Of a stretch of DNA of 61,739 bases, positions 17,855 to 25,722 are shown one piece after another. This DNA is from JBCCJA01 sp039045975 (GTDB lineage Bacteria > Planctomycetota > Planctomycetia > Planctomycetales > Planctomycetaceae): NCBI GenBank assembly GCA_039045975.1, contig JBCCJA010000020.1, forward strand, positions 1-61,739, read 5' to 3'. The position numbers were made by a program, and so were the translations under genes. Position 1 is the stretch's first letter. Each line of letters begins with the position of its first letter. The notes under the pieces are model-generated. The model was not told the origin of the DNA, searched no databases, and saw only the letters and a list, made by a program, of their open reading frames with translations.

Positions 17855-18047
17855 CGCCGCGATTTCAAAGAACACGTTTAGCCGCGGCCGGCAGGCCGCG
17901 AGACCGCACAGCATATCGGCCACCCGCCAACTCTTCTCCCCGTCCCAGGGCAAGGAATTGGATCTGTCTTTCCGCCGATATCGGACGCCGATGCGTGACC
18001 AAGATTCGGGGAAAAGCGACGGAATCGCCGAGCGGAAAAACCATACG

Positions 18048-18118
18048 AGCCCTCGGCGCCAGCCGTGGAGGAAACAGGAGCGACTTCTCTACGTCCTCCA
18101 CGGCTGGCGCCGAGGGCT
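18048..18118. repeat. 71-bp palindromic element, family B copy 2
   Basis: Arms AGCCCTCGGCGCCAGCCGTG + GAGGA and their exact complement, with a 21-bp loop. It has the same length and arm sequence as the element at 2421-2491. It lies in the 371-bp gap between ribH and nusB; nothing else is evident there. Transcripts of ribH-nusB would fold it into a long hairpin. Confidence 0.88.
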
Positions 18119-18225
18119 TGTTTTCTTGCATGTTTTCAACACGCCACGACTAGAGCAAAAACCGTCAGCCGTCGCGCACGACAGGCGGTGGCGATCCGTA
18201 GGCCCTCGCGACCCCACCGCCCCCG

Positions 18226-18723
18226 TCAGCCGCCCCCGATCGCCCGCAGTGTCGCGACCGTCTCGACCGCCGCCCGCACCGCTTCATCGCCCTTGTTCCC
18301 GTGCGACCCGCCGGCCCGCGCGAGCGCCTGCGCCTCGTCGTTGACCGTCAGCACGCCGAACAGCACCGGCACGCCGGTCTCGACCGAGATCTGCTGGAAC
18401 GCCTCCGCGACCGACGCGTTGATGTAGCGGTCGTGCTCTGTGTCGCCCTTGATGACGACGCCGAGCCCGACGACCCCGTCGAACCGTCCCGCCCGCGCCG
18501 CCGCCGCACACGCCACCGGCAGCTCGAACGAACCGGGCACGCGGAACGTCTCGACCCGGTCTCCGGGAATGCCGAGGTCGGCGAACGCGGTCTCCGCCCC
18601 CGCGAGCAGCTTCGAGATCACCGCCTCGTTCCAGCGGGCCGCCACGACGGCGAAACGCATATCGCCGTCCGTGGCCGTATCGGCCTCCGCGAGACGCTCC
18701 GGCGGGGCTTTGATCTCGTCCAT
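18226..18723 (-). CDS. ribH: 6,7-dimethyl-8-ribityllumazine synthase
   Basis: A 165-residue lumazine synthase, which makes the direct riboflavin precursor from a pyrimidinedione and 3,4-dihydroxybutanone phosphate. Motifs: FAVVAARWNEAVISKLLAGA, VPGSFELPVA, GVVIKGDTEHDRYI (active-site histidine) and PVLFGVLTVNDEAQALAR. About 20 residues precede the first strand, slightly longer than usual. It sits 9 bp after the ThuA-like gene, so it is probably co-transcribed with it. No other riboflavin gene is in the window. Confidence 0.95.
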   Translation of the reverse strand: MDEIKAPPERLAEADTATDGDMRFAVVAARWNEAVISKLLAGAETAFADLGIPGDRVETFRVPGSFELPVACAAAARAGRFDGVVGLGVVIKGDTEHDRYINASVAEAFQQISVETGVPVLFGVLTVNDEAQALARAGGSHGNKGDEAVRAAVETVATLRAIGGG

Positions 18724-18732
18724 CGCGATAGC

Positions 18733-19650
18733 TTACGGGCGGCCCGTCGCCGTGCCAGCGGTGCCCGCACGCCGTCGCCGCTGCGGCTCGATCGAGCCGG
18801 CCCCGTAAGCCGCCAGATCGGGCCGCGGGGACCCGACGCCTTCCGCCGGCACCTCACCCCCGGCCGACCAGACGACGCCGTTGAGGATCAGCGTCCGCAA
18901 GTCTTCATCGGCCCACGACCGGTAGAAGTGCGGCATCACCACCGCGAACCCGCGCCCCCCCTCCGGCCGCTCGCGGGCCCAGGCGACCGTCTCGACCCGC
19001 GACGACTCGGCCGGCCACTCCGTCGTCGCCACCGCCGCGAAGCCGGGCAGCCGTCCCGTCGTCGGGCCGAAGTAGTTGTTCGTGTAGGGCTCCTCACGCA
19101 GCGAAAACGTCTCCCAGCCGCGGCCGAGCGGATGGGCCGCCATCGCCGCCGTCGGCGTGATCGTCGCGTCGAAGACTTTCGCCACCGAGGTGTGATGCGG
19201 GCAGCTGCGGTACGCGAAATACCCGCCCGTCCAACGCAGCAGCGGGTGATCCCCGTCGGGGCCGATGTCCTCGGCTCCGACCGCCGTCGCGTAGTGCAGG
19301 CAGACGATCCCGCACCCGCGATCGGCCGCCGCAGCGAGTGCCGCCATGTTCCCCGCCGCGTCGGGCAGCCGGTTCGCCGGGAACCGGTCGCCGAGAAACA
19401 CGACCGTTCGGGCCGCCGCCAGCCGCTCCGCCGACGGCCAGCCCTCAGACACGGCCGCGTCGAGGTCGGTCGCCTCCGACGCCGCGACCGCCGCCGCCAA
19501 CAGTCGCGCGCCCGCGGCCGGCTCGTGCGTCCCGGCCGGGTGGTCGCTCGGCCCGACGACGATCAGCACCGCCGCTGCCGGGCCCCCCTCCGCGGCGTGA
19601 ACCGCCGCCGCGGCCGGCATCACGAGGAGGACGAACAACGACCGATTCAT
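18733..19650 (-). CDS. Exported ThuA-like domain protein
   Basis: A 305-residue protein with a signal peptide (FVLLVMPAAAAVHA). It contains the ThuA/glutamine-amidotransferase-like fold features AAVLIVVGPSDHPAGTHE, TVVFLGDRF, CGIVCLHYATAV and WTGGYF, followed by RVETVAWARERPEGGRGF and a final HFYRSWADEDLRTLILNGVVW, a typical ThuA closing segment. Members are linked to sugar metabolism; the substrate is unknown. Its ATG overlaps the nucleoside hydrolase stop by 4 bp, and ribH follows at 9 bp. Confidence 0.82.
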   Translation of the reverse strand: MNRSLFVLLVMPAAAAVHAAEGGPAAAVLIVVGPSDHPAGTHEPAAGARLLAAAVAASEATDLDAAVSEGWPSAERLAAARTVVFLGDRFPANRLPDAAGNMAALAAAADRGCGIVCLHYATAVGAEDIGPDGDHPLLRWTGGYFAYRSCPHHTSVAKVFDATITPTAAMAAHPLGRGWETFSLREEPYTNNYFGPTTGRLPGFAAVATTEWPAESSRVETVAWARERPEGGRGFAVVMPHFYRSWADEDLRTLILNGVVWSAGGEVPAEGVGSPRPDLAAYGAGSIEPQRRRRAGTAGTATGRP

Positions 19651-20735
19651 TCGTCCGCTCCCCGCGCCGGCGGCTGACTCGCCAGCAACCGCATCGCCTC
19701 GATCGCCCGGTCCTCGCCCCCCTCCGGCACGATCAGAAACCGGTCGCGCCCTCCGGCGTCCTCCGCGAAGACCGTCTCCGCGTGCTCCGTAACCGTCACG
19801 CGTCCCGGCGGCGATAGCTCGAAGTAGCCCGCCCCCGGACGCACCGCGTGCAGCACCGACGTCAAATCCCACGACGGCCGGTCGTGCGGCGGCGGCTTGT
19901 ACCGCACGTAAGCCTCCGCCGCCGGATGCCGCGGCACGTAGCCGAAGTCCTCCTCGATGCTCTCGTGCGGATACCGCAGCGCGAACCCGACCTCGTAGCC
20001 GCTCCAGACGATCGGCGTCGGCCACCGCTCCGCCAGGAACCGGGCCGAGACGACGTCCTTCCAGACATTGTATTCGACGTGCGTCCCCAGCGGTCCGCGG
20101 CGGTGATAGTCCTCGACATCGCCGAACGTCCCCGCCATCACCGACAGCAGCCGCACCTTCGCCGCCACGAGTTCCGCCCCCGACAGCGGACTGATCTCGT
20201 CCCCCTCCGACAGCAGCAACTCGGCCAGATTCGTCGCAAACCCGACCTGACAGATCACCACCGACCCGTCCTGCTCCGCCGCCAACACCCGCCGCAACAA
20301 CCCCACCGCGGGCGGCGCCGAACCCGGCCGCAGGTCGTGTGGGTACCGCGGCTCCCCGCCGATCTCCTCCGCGGCCAGCCCCAGAAACCGCCCCTGCCGC
20401 GGCGTGACGTCCCCTCCGCATACGCCGATCGGCACCGCCCCCCGCCCATGGAACGTGTTGACGCAGTCGACGAACGACGCCGCCAACGGGTGCGACTTTG
20501 TCACCGTCACCGCCGCCACCCGGCACTCCCCCCGGTCGGCCAACGCGTGCAGCAGCGACAGGGCGAGCGCGTCGTCGCAGTCGTTCCCCATGTCGGTGTC
20601 GAGGATCACCGCCGGCACGCCATCCCCCGCCGACGCCGTCGCGAGCAGCACCACAAACCAGCCCGAGGCACAAGCCGAGACCCTCCGCTTAAACCGCCAA
20701 GAAAGAGCCGTTCCGCCCATCACCCGCCCCCTCAT
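19647..20735 (-). CDS. Nucleoside hydrolase-like protein, exported
   Basis: About 362 residues. A hydrophobic signal (SGWFVVLLATASA) is followed by PAVILDTDMGNDCDDALALSLL (shown in part), the aspartate-rich calcium site of inosine/uridine-preferring nucleoside hydrolases. Other landmarks: VTVTKSHPLAASFVDCVNTF, VVICQVGFATNLAELL, VMAGTF and EYNVWKDVVSARFL. It probably cleaves ribosides or related sugars outside the cytoplasm. Two ATGs (20735 and 20720) are possible; both precede the signal. Its end overlaps the ThuA-like gene by 4 bp, indicating an operon. Confidence 0.85.
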   Translation of the reverse strand: MRGRVMGGTALSWRFKRRVSACASGWFVVLLATASAGDGVPAVILDTDMGNDCDDALALSLLHALADRGECRVAAVTVTKSHPLAASFVDCVNTFHGRGAVPIGVCGGDVTPRQGRFLGLAAEEIGGEPRYPHDLRPGSAPPAVGLLRRVLAAEQDGSVVICQVGFATNLAELLLSEGDEISPLSGAELVAAKVRLLSVMAGTFGDVEDYHRRGPLGTHVEYNVWKDVVSARFLAERWPTPIVWSGYEVGFALRYPHESIEEDFGYVPRHPAAEAYVRYKPPPHDRPSWDLTSVLHAVRPGAGYFELSPPGRVTVTEHAETVFAEDAGGRDRFLIVPEGGEDRAIEAMRLLASQPPARGADE

Positions 20736-20855
20736 GCCGAGCCTCTCCCGGCGACACCTTACATCCCGGTTGACCCCTTGTCGGAACTCCGCAGACGGAC
20801 GTCCCGCACATTCGCCCGAGGCGTCGGCCCGATCCCTTTCGGATACGCTCCGGCG

Positions 20856-21137
20856 ATGTTCAGCCTGCCGAACCTCTATCTCGCCGTCGTCGCCGTCCTC
20901 AGCGTCGTCACCTTCGCCGCCTACGGCTGGGACAAACGCCGCGCCCGCGTCGGCGGCCGCCGCGTGCCGGAGAAGACGCTGCACCTGCTCGCCCTCACCG
21001 GCGGCTGGCCCGGCGCGCTCCTCGGCCAGCAACTCTTCCGGCACAAGACCCAGAAAATGAGTTTCCAACTCGTCTTCTGGCTCACGACGGTCACCCACGT
21101 CGCCGCCGCCACGGCTGTACTGCTATGGCTTTGGTGA
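20856..21137 (+). CDS. DUF1294 small membrane protein
   Basis: A 93-residue protein with two or three hydrophobic segments. The FAAYGWDKRRARVGGRRVPEKTLHLLALTG region (shown for orientation) and GGWPGALLGQQLFRHKTQK are the DUF1294 signature: a charged loop between helices. Function is unknown. The ATG is just inside the gap after the divergent nucleoside hydrolase gene. A family C palindrome and the RAYT gene follow directly. Confidence 0.85.
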   Translation: MFSLPNLYLAVVAVLSVVTFAAYGWDKRRARVGGRRVPEKTLHLLALTGGWPGALLGQQLFRHKTQKMSFQLVFWLTTVTHVAAATAVLLWLW

Positions 21138-21170
21138 GCCGGACGACCCGTGGGTCTTATCGAGATCGCG

Positions 21171-21202
21171 GTGTGCCACTGCTGGCTTTGCCCAGCAGTG
21201 CG
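21171..21202. repeat. REP-like palindrome, family C unit 1
   Basis: Inverted arms CACTGCTGG / CCAGCAGTG around CTTTGC, preceded by GTGTGC. Near-identical unit at 21882-21913; more divergent units at 21943-21971 and 22034-22059. It lies about 60 bp upstream of the chosen RAYT start. Confidence 0.8.
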
Positions 21203-21262
21203 AACGAGGTTGGAGACCTCGAGCGCTTCGTCTCACTACCCAATTTGTTCTTGTTGACGACC

Positions 21263-21832
21263 GTGCCGCACCGCAAACGCGTCCGCCACTTCGAAGATGA
21301 GCCCTGCCCGCACGAACTCACCTTCTCGACCTACCGGCGTTTACCGCTGCTCACGAACGACACATGGAGGGGCCTGCTCGGCGAAGCCCTCACGCGGGCC
21401 TGCGATCAACACCGCTGGCATCTCCACGCCTTCGTCTTCATGCCCGAACACGTCCACCTGCTCCTCTCGCCAGATGCAGGAGCGGGACGAGTCCCGGCCC
21501 TCCTGAGTGCGATCAAGCGGCCGATGTCGTATCGGGTCAAAATCTCGCTGCCGCCTGAAAGCTCACTCCGACGCCGGCTCACGATCCGCCAAAGACCCGG
21601 CGTCAAGACCTTCCGCTTCTGGCAGGAAGGCGGTGGCTACGACCGCAACATCACGGAAGCCGGCACGTTCCGGGCGGCGGTCGACTACATCCACGAAAAC
21701 CCCGTCCGCCGCGGACTTTGCGTGCGGCCCATTGACTGGCGTTGGTCGAGCGCCTGCCAACTGATCGGCGAGGAATCGGTCACCCCACCCGTCCCGACCT
21801 GCGTCCCGTTCGACCCCGACGCATGGCTGTAA
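21263..21832 (+). CDS. REP-associated tyrosine transposase (RAYT, IS200-like Y1 fold)
   Basis: About 189 residues. It has the HUH nuclease signature HVH at residues 63-65 (FMPEHVHLLL) and a candidate catalytic Tyr126 (GGGYDRNI), followed by VDYIHENPVRRGL, which is diagnostic for RAYTs. These single-copy Y1 nucleases act on REP palindromes and are thought to spread them. The GTG at PHRKRVRHFEDEPCPHELTF is chosen because family N-termini start near there; the longer open frame runs through the family C palindrome. Such palindromes lie on both sides, as expected for a RAYT and its substrates. Confidence 0.88.
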   Translation: MPHRKRVRHFEDEPCPHELTFSTYRRLPLLTNDTWRGLLGEALTRACDQHRWHLHAFVFMPEHVHLLLSPDAGAGRVPALLSAIKRPMSYRVKISLPPESSLRRRLTIRQRPGVKTFRFWQEGGGYDRNITEAGTFRAAVDYIHENPVRRGLCVRPIDWRWSSACQLIGEESVTPPVPTCVPFDPDAWL

Positions 21833-21881
21833 AGATTCGGGCGAAACAAGTGTCCGACAAGCCACATCTACAAGACCGAGC

Positions 21882-21913
21882 GTGTGCCACTGCCGGCTCG
21901 CCCGGCAGTGCGA
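21882..21913. repeat. REP-like palindrome, family C unit 2
   Basis: Arms CACTGCCGG / CCGGCAGTG around CTCGC, again preceded by GTGTGC and followed by CGA. It has compensating changes relative to unit 1 (CTGG/CCAG to CCGG/CCGG), so the hairpin is preserved. Confidence 0.8.
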
Positions 21914-21942
21914 GATGTATCGTGCGGCCAGCGTCCAACGAA

Positions 21943-21971
21943 GCACTGCTGGACAAAGCTAGTAGTGCCAC
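21943..21971. repeat. REP-like palindrome, family C unit 3
   Basis: GCACTGCTGGACAAAGCTAG + TAGTGCCAC: the same arms in the other orientation with two mismatches, followed by CCGCCCGCC. Confidence 0.7.
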
Positions 21972-22033
21972 CCGCCCGCCATAACCCGTGGGGACCGAAC
22001 GAGTTCAGACGAATCGCATTGTGAGACACCCTC

Positions 22034-22059
22034 GGACAAAGCCAGCAGTGCCACCCGCC
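22034..22059. repeat. REP-like half-unit, family C unit 4
   Basis: GGACAAAGCCAGCAGTGCCA + CCCGCC matches the right half of unit 3, including the CCACCCGCC tail, but its left arm is degraded. Confidence 0.65.
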
Positions 22060-22339
22060 GAGAACGGCTGGACAACCCGATGGTCAGAGCATGGGTGAGG
22101 CACCCGGCGTGTACAAGACACGGGCGGGGCATCCGGCATCCCGCACTACCTGGGCGATCCGCGTCGTAACCTGTTGAAAGCAAATGCTTTACACGCCGAT
22201 GATGGACCAGATTATGTCTGTGATGCGATGAATTACGCCAATAATGCCGTACATTGGTGTACCCCTTCTAATTAGACCGAGGTCATTATATCACCATCTA
22301 CGCTTATCGACAAGAAATTGTTTGCACGATAGCACAAGC

Positions 22340-23350
22340 CTAGTCGAAACTGATGTTTGTGAAAAATTCATGCCACGCCGCGGAAATTTCTGAACGAGCA
22401 TGGAGGCACAACACTGTCAGAACCAAGCACGCGCCAACAGACGTTACCCCGGTACCGATGGTGGCATCCGTGGCTATCTCGGACAAGCTACGTCCTCTTT
22501 CAACCGTTCGCAGGTCATTTGCCAGCGCTAGTGCAAGTATCGCGGTTGGAAACGTAACGAGGCCAATTGCGGTAATATCCAGCCAGTGCGGCCATTTGCC
22601 GCGCTTTGGCCAAGAAGTGAAAAGCTTCTGTTCCGTAGCGGCAATGGTCAGCCAAGATTTACGCTCATTTTCAGGAACGGCGGCCAAGCAGTTTTTGAAT
22701 CGTATTGTCGCGGACTTCTCTGCACGCAGTGAAAATCTCAACGTGAGCAATCCGCCGAACGTCACGAGACCCATGATTAAAGTCAAATTGTTGACGTCAA
22801 AGGAAAGTCCGAAAACCGGGAGCCTTACAACGTCAACGTCCGTCACCTTTATGCGGGTGTACGCATCAAGCACGCTTTTTATGTGAGCCTGGTTGACGAT
22901 TGGTCTTCCCCTTTCGGAAGTCGCCAGTACGTAGCTAAGCCCAGATAGTAAGAATTCTTCGCGAGGGCTTACTCCTTCTTCCCCATCAATCTCTAATATT
23001 TTTCCTTTCAGACGAAGGAAATAATTTTCTGCATCACTTTTGAGGCCGCAAGCCAACTCTGCTGGAATGTTGTCACTTTCACGGGAAAACTTGTTCAAAA
23101 GAATCAAGCGGTCGCTAAGGTCTTTTGCTTCAGCCAAGTTTTCATTGTGGCAGTATTCGAAGAACGCATAGGCGGCAGTTGCGCCATTAAGACGTGGCAG
23201 GGTCCATCCAAGGGATGTCGTCCTCCATACTGCTGCGAGCCCAAGGACGCCTATTGTTGCCAATGCAAACATGCATCGCTGGCTGTACCTAGATCTGCGT
23301 CCGACTGCTGCAATCAATGCGTCCGCTGATTTCTTCAACAGCTCTTCCAT
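22340..23350 (-). CDS. AT-rich, four-helix membrane protein of unknown function
   Basis: A 336-residue protein with hydrophobic helices at roughly residues 27-45, 186-205, 262-282 and 303-322. A soluble region of about 140 residues lies between helices 1 and 2 (helical, with NLAEAKDLSDRLILLNKFSR). I do not recognise the family. Codon use is strikingly AT-rich (AAA, TTT, ATT frequent) compared with every neighbour, and the gene is wedged between the RAYT repeat cluster and rho. This points to recent acquisition. Defence or mobile-element function is possible but unsupported. Confidence 0.7.
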   Translation of the reverse strand: MEELLKKSADALIAAVGRRSRYSQRCMFALATIGVLGLAAVWRTTSLGWTLPRLNGATAAYAFFEYCHNENLAEAKDLSDRLILLNKFSRESDNIPAELACGLKSDAENYFLRLKGKILEIDGEEGVSPREEFLLSGLSYVLATSERGRPIVNQAHIKSVLDAYTRIKVTDVDVVRLPVFGLSFDVNNLTLIMGLVTFGGLLTLRFSLRAEKSATIRFKNCLAAVPENERKSWLTIAATEQKLFTSWPKRGKWPHWLDITAIGLVTFPTAILALALANDLRTVERGRSLSEIATDATIGTGVTSVGACLVLTVLCLHARSEISAAWHEFFTNISFD

Positions 23351-23382
23351 CTGAAACTTTCAGCGTCGTGCGATTTTTTATA

Positions 23383-24735
23383 TCACCCCAGCCCCATCCC
23401 CATCAAAAACTCCGCGTTACTCTTTGTCTTCTTCATCTTCCCGACGAGCAGTTCCATCGCCTCGACGGGGTTCATGTCGTCGAGGATTTTTCGCAGCCCC
23501 CACACGAGTGGGAGTTCGTCCTCGTGCATCAGGAGTTCTTCGCGGCGGGTGCCCGATTTGGGGATGTCGATGGCGGGGTACACCCGTCGTTCTACCAAAC
23601 GGCGGTCCAGGTGCAATTCCGTATTTCCTGTTCCTTTGAATTCCTCGAAAATGACCTCGTCCATGCGGCTGCCGGTGTCGACGAGGGCCGTGGCGATGAT
23701 GGTCAGGCTGCCGCCCTCCTCGACGGCCCGGGCCGCGCCGAAGAAGCGTTTCGGGTGCTGCAGCGCCGCCGCGTCGACGCCGCCGGAGAGGACTTTGCCG
23801 CTGGTCGGGACTTCCGTGTTCCAGGCCCGGGCCAGGCGGGTGATCGAGTCGAGGAAGATGATCACGTCGGTGCCGCATTCGACCATCCGTTTGGCCTTCT
23901 CGGCGACCATCTCGGAGACCTGGATGTGGCGGGCGGGGGGTTCGTCGAAGGTGCTCGCGACGACCTCGCAGCGGTCCGATTTGACCTGCCGCTCCATGTC
24001 GGTGACCTCCTCGGGCCGTTCGTCAATGAGCAGCACGATCACGTAGGCGTCGGGGTGCTGCGCGAGCGTCTGCTTCGCGAGGTTCTGCAGCAGCACCGTC
24101 TTGCCGGCCCGCGGGGGTGAGACGATCAGGCCGCGTTGGCCCATGCCGATCGGCGCGACGAGGTCGACGACCCGCGTCGAGATGTCGACCGGGTCTTCGG
24201 CGAGCTTGAGGCGTCGGTCGGGGTGTAGTGGGGTCAGTTCGTCGAAGGGGACGCGGGCGGAGACCTCGCCCGGGTCGCCGCCGTTGACGGCCTCGACGCG
24301 GAGGAGGGCGAAGTAGCGTTCGTTCTCTTTCGGCGGGCGGACTTGGCCGGCGACGGTGCTGCCGGTCTTCAGGCCGAAGCGGCGGATCTGCGACGGGCTG
24401 ACGTAGATGTCGTCGGGGCAGGGCAGGTAGCAGAACTCGGGCGAGCGGAGGAAACCGAAGCCGTCGGGCAAGATCTCCAGGGTGCCCTCGCCGTAGATCA
24501 GGCCGTCGGCCCGGGTCCGCTCGCGGAGCAGGCGGAAGATCAGGTCTTGCTTCTTAATGCCCTGGACGTCTTTGACGCCTTCGGCCTCGGCGAGCCCGAG
24601 GAGCTCCTTCATCGTCATCCGCTGGAGGGTGGCGATGTGGAATTTTTCGTCGGAAAGGCCGGCGTCGTCCGCCGCGGGGGACGTCGGATTCTTCGCGGCG
24701 ACGGGGCGGGCCGTCGCACCGGGGTCGGTGGGCAT
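23383..24735 (-). CDS. rho: Transcription termination factor Rho
   Basis: A 450-residue hexameric RNA helicase that ends transcription. Domains: a Rho N-terminal helical domain (MTMKELLGLAEAEGVKD), the cold-shock RNA-binding domain (GTLEILPDGFGFLRSPEFCY, YVSPSQIRRFGLKTGSTVAG) and the ATPase core. Walker A is PPRAGKT (about 207-213), Walker B VIIFLDSITRLARAWN, then GGVDAAALQHPKRFFGAAR. The C-terminus has DIPKSGTRREELL. There is a short, polar extension before the N-terminal domain. The ATG at MPTDPG is preferred over an in-frame start 36 codons upstream. Confidence 0.97.
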   Translation of the reverse strand: MPTDPGATARPVAAKNPTSPAADDAGLSDEKFHIATLQRMTMKELLGLAEAEGVKDVQGIKKQDLIFRLLRERTRADGLIYGEGTLEILPDGFGFLRSPEFCYLPCPDDIYVSPSQIRRFGLKTGSTVAGQVRPPKENERYFALLRVEAVNGGDPGEVSARVPFDELTPLHPDRRLKLAEDPVDISTRVVDLVAPIGMGQRGLIVSPPRAGKTVLLQNLAKQTLAQHPDAYVIVLLIDERPEEVTDMERQVKSDRCEVVASTFDEPPARHIQVSEMVAEKAKRMVECGTDVIIFLDSITRLARAWNTEVPTSGKVLSGGVDAAALQHPKRFFGAARAVEEGGSLTIIATALVDTGSRMDEVIFEEFKGTGNTELHLDRRLVERRVYPAIDIPKSGTRREELLMHEDELPLVWGLRKILDDMNPVEAMELLVGKMKKTKSNAEFLMGMGLG

Positions 24736-24864
24736 GATGGTCTCGTCGGAAGGACGGCGGAATCGCCGGGCAGGACGCGGTGAGATAGCTCGCGGATCAT
24801 AACGGCCCGCCGGAAGCCGAACGACTGCGGCCGGCGGTCGCACCGGATTCGGCGGAGAATTCGG

Positions 24865-25716
24865 TCAGCCGGCCGCCTGCGGGGCGGTGAGCAGCTCGAC
24901 GGCCCGTTTTCCCGTCTCGTCGACCGACAGGCCGGCCTCGACGACGACGTCGGCGTAGTCGCGTTTCTTCGCGAGCGGCCACTGCGACTGTTCGCGGGAC
25001 CGCCATTCGTCCTCGCTCCAGCCGCGGCCGCGGACGGCCCGGCCCTTGCGGACCGATTCCTTCGTGTCGAGGAAGATGACGCGGTCGCAGAGCGGGCCGA
25101 GGCCGGCCTCGAGGAGCACCGGCGCGTCGACGATGATGCCGCCGGGCGTGGGCTCGAAGCGGGCCGCGGCGTGGACCTCGGCGACGATGACGTCGGCGAT
25201 GACCGGGTGGACGATCGCCTCGAGGTCGCGGCGGTTCTTCAATCTGTCTTCCGCGACGCCGAAGACGAGGTGGGCGAGGGCCGGCCGTTCGACCGAGCCG
25301 TCGGGGCGGAAGATCGCGTCGCCGAAGCGTCGCCGCAGGGCGTCCCGCACGTCGTCGCGGGTGAGCACGGAGTGGCCGATGAGGTCGGCGTCGATGCGGG
25401 GCCAGCCCTGGGTCCGTTCCAGCCACTTCGCGAGCGTGCTCTTGCCCGACGCGACGCCGCCGACGATGCCGACGACGGCGACGTTCTCGGGCGGGCGTAT
25501 CGATGGCCGGTCGGCCGACGCCTCCCTGTCGCCGGGCGGGCCGCCCACGCCCGGGTCGAGCGGGATGTCGTCGACCGAGAGCGGGTCGTCGTCGGGGGGC
25601 GGGTCGCTGGGCACGGGAGGCGCCGTCGGGCCGGGGTCGGTCGTTCCGGCGGTAGGGTTGGGCGTTTCGTGTGTCGGGTCAATGAAATGCGGGTCGACCC
25701 GGCGGCGGCAGGCCAC
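24865..25716 (-). CDS. coaE: Dephospho-CoA kinase with Pro/Asp-rich N-terminal extension
   Basis: A 283-residue protein. The kinase starts at about residue 78: P-loop GGVASGKST (86-94), DADLIGHSVL, RPALAHLVFG, HPVIADVI, VDAPVLLEAGL and the basic lid RKGRAVRGRGWSEDEWRSRE. It phosphorylates dephospho-CoA at the 3' hydroxyl, the last step of CoA synthesis. The first 76 residues are Pro/Asp-rich and disordered-looking, absent from the usual 200-residue enzyme. An internal start is possible but I see no clear one. It lies 6 bp after polA, so translation may be coupled. Confidence 0.93.
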   Translation of the reverse strand: MACRRRVDPHFIDPTHETPNPTAGTTDPGPTAPPVPSDPPPDDDPLSVDDIPLDPGVGGPPGDREASADRPSIRPPENVAVVGIVGGVASGKSTLAKWLERTQGWPRIDADLIGHSVLTRDDVRDALRRRFGDAIFRPDGSVERPALAHLVFGVAEDRLKNRRDLEAIVHPVIADVIVAEVHAAARFEPTPGGIIVDAPVLLEAGLGPLCDRVIFLDTKESVRKGRAVRGRGWSEDEWRSREQSQWPLAKKRDYADVVVEAGLSVDETGKRAVELLTAPQAAG

Positions 25717-25722
25717 GACCGG

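Larger units (their letters stand above)
21833..22339. other. Palindrome-rich, increasingly AT-rich gap after the RAYT
   Basis: A 507-bp stretch without a supported gene. The first 230 bp hold three further family C units. After about 22180 the base composition shifts sharply to AT-rich and stays so through the next gene, marking a boundary. Confidence 0.7.

Noticed and set aside
21125..21262. The longer RAYT ORF start at 21125
   Set aside because: It runs through the family C palindrome and overlaps the DUF1294 stop; homologous N-termini begin near PHRKRV at 21263.
21171..22059. Repeat cluster near the RAYT as a CRISPR array
   Set aside because: Units are inverted repeats of unequal spacing with decay, no uniform spacers, and no cas genes.
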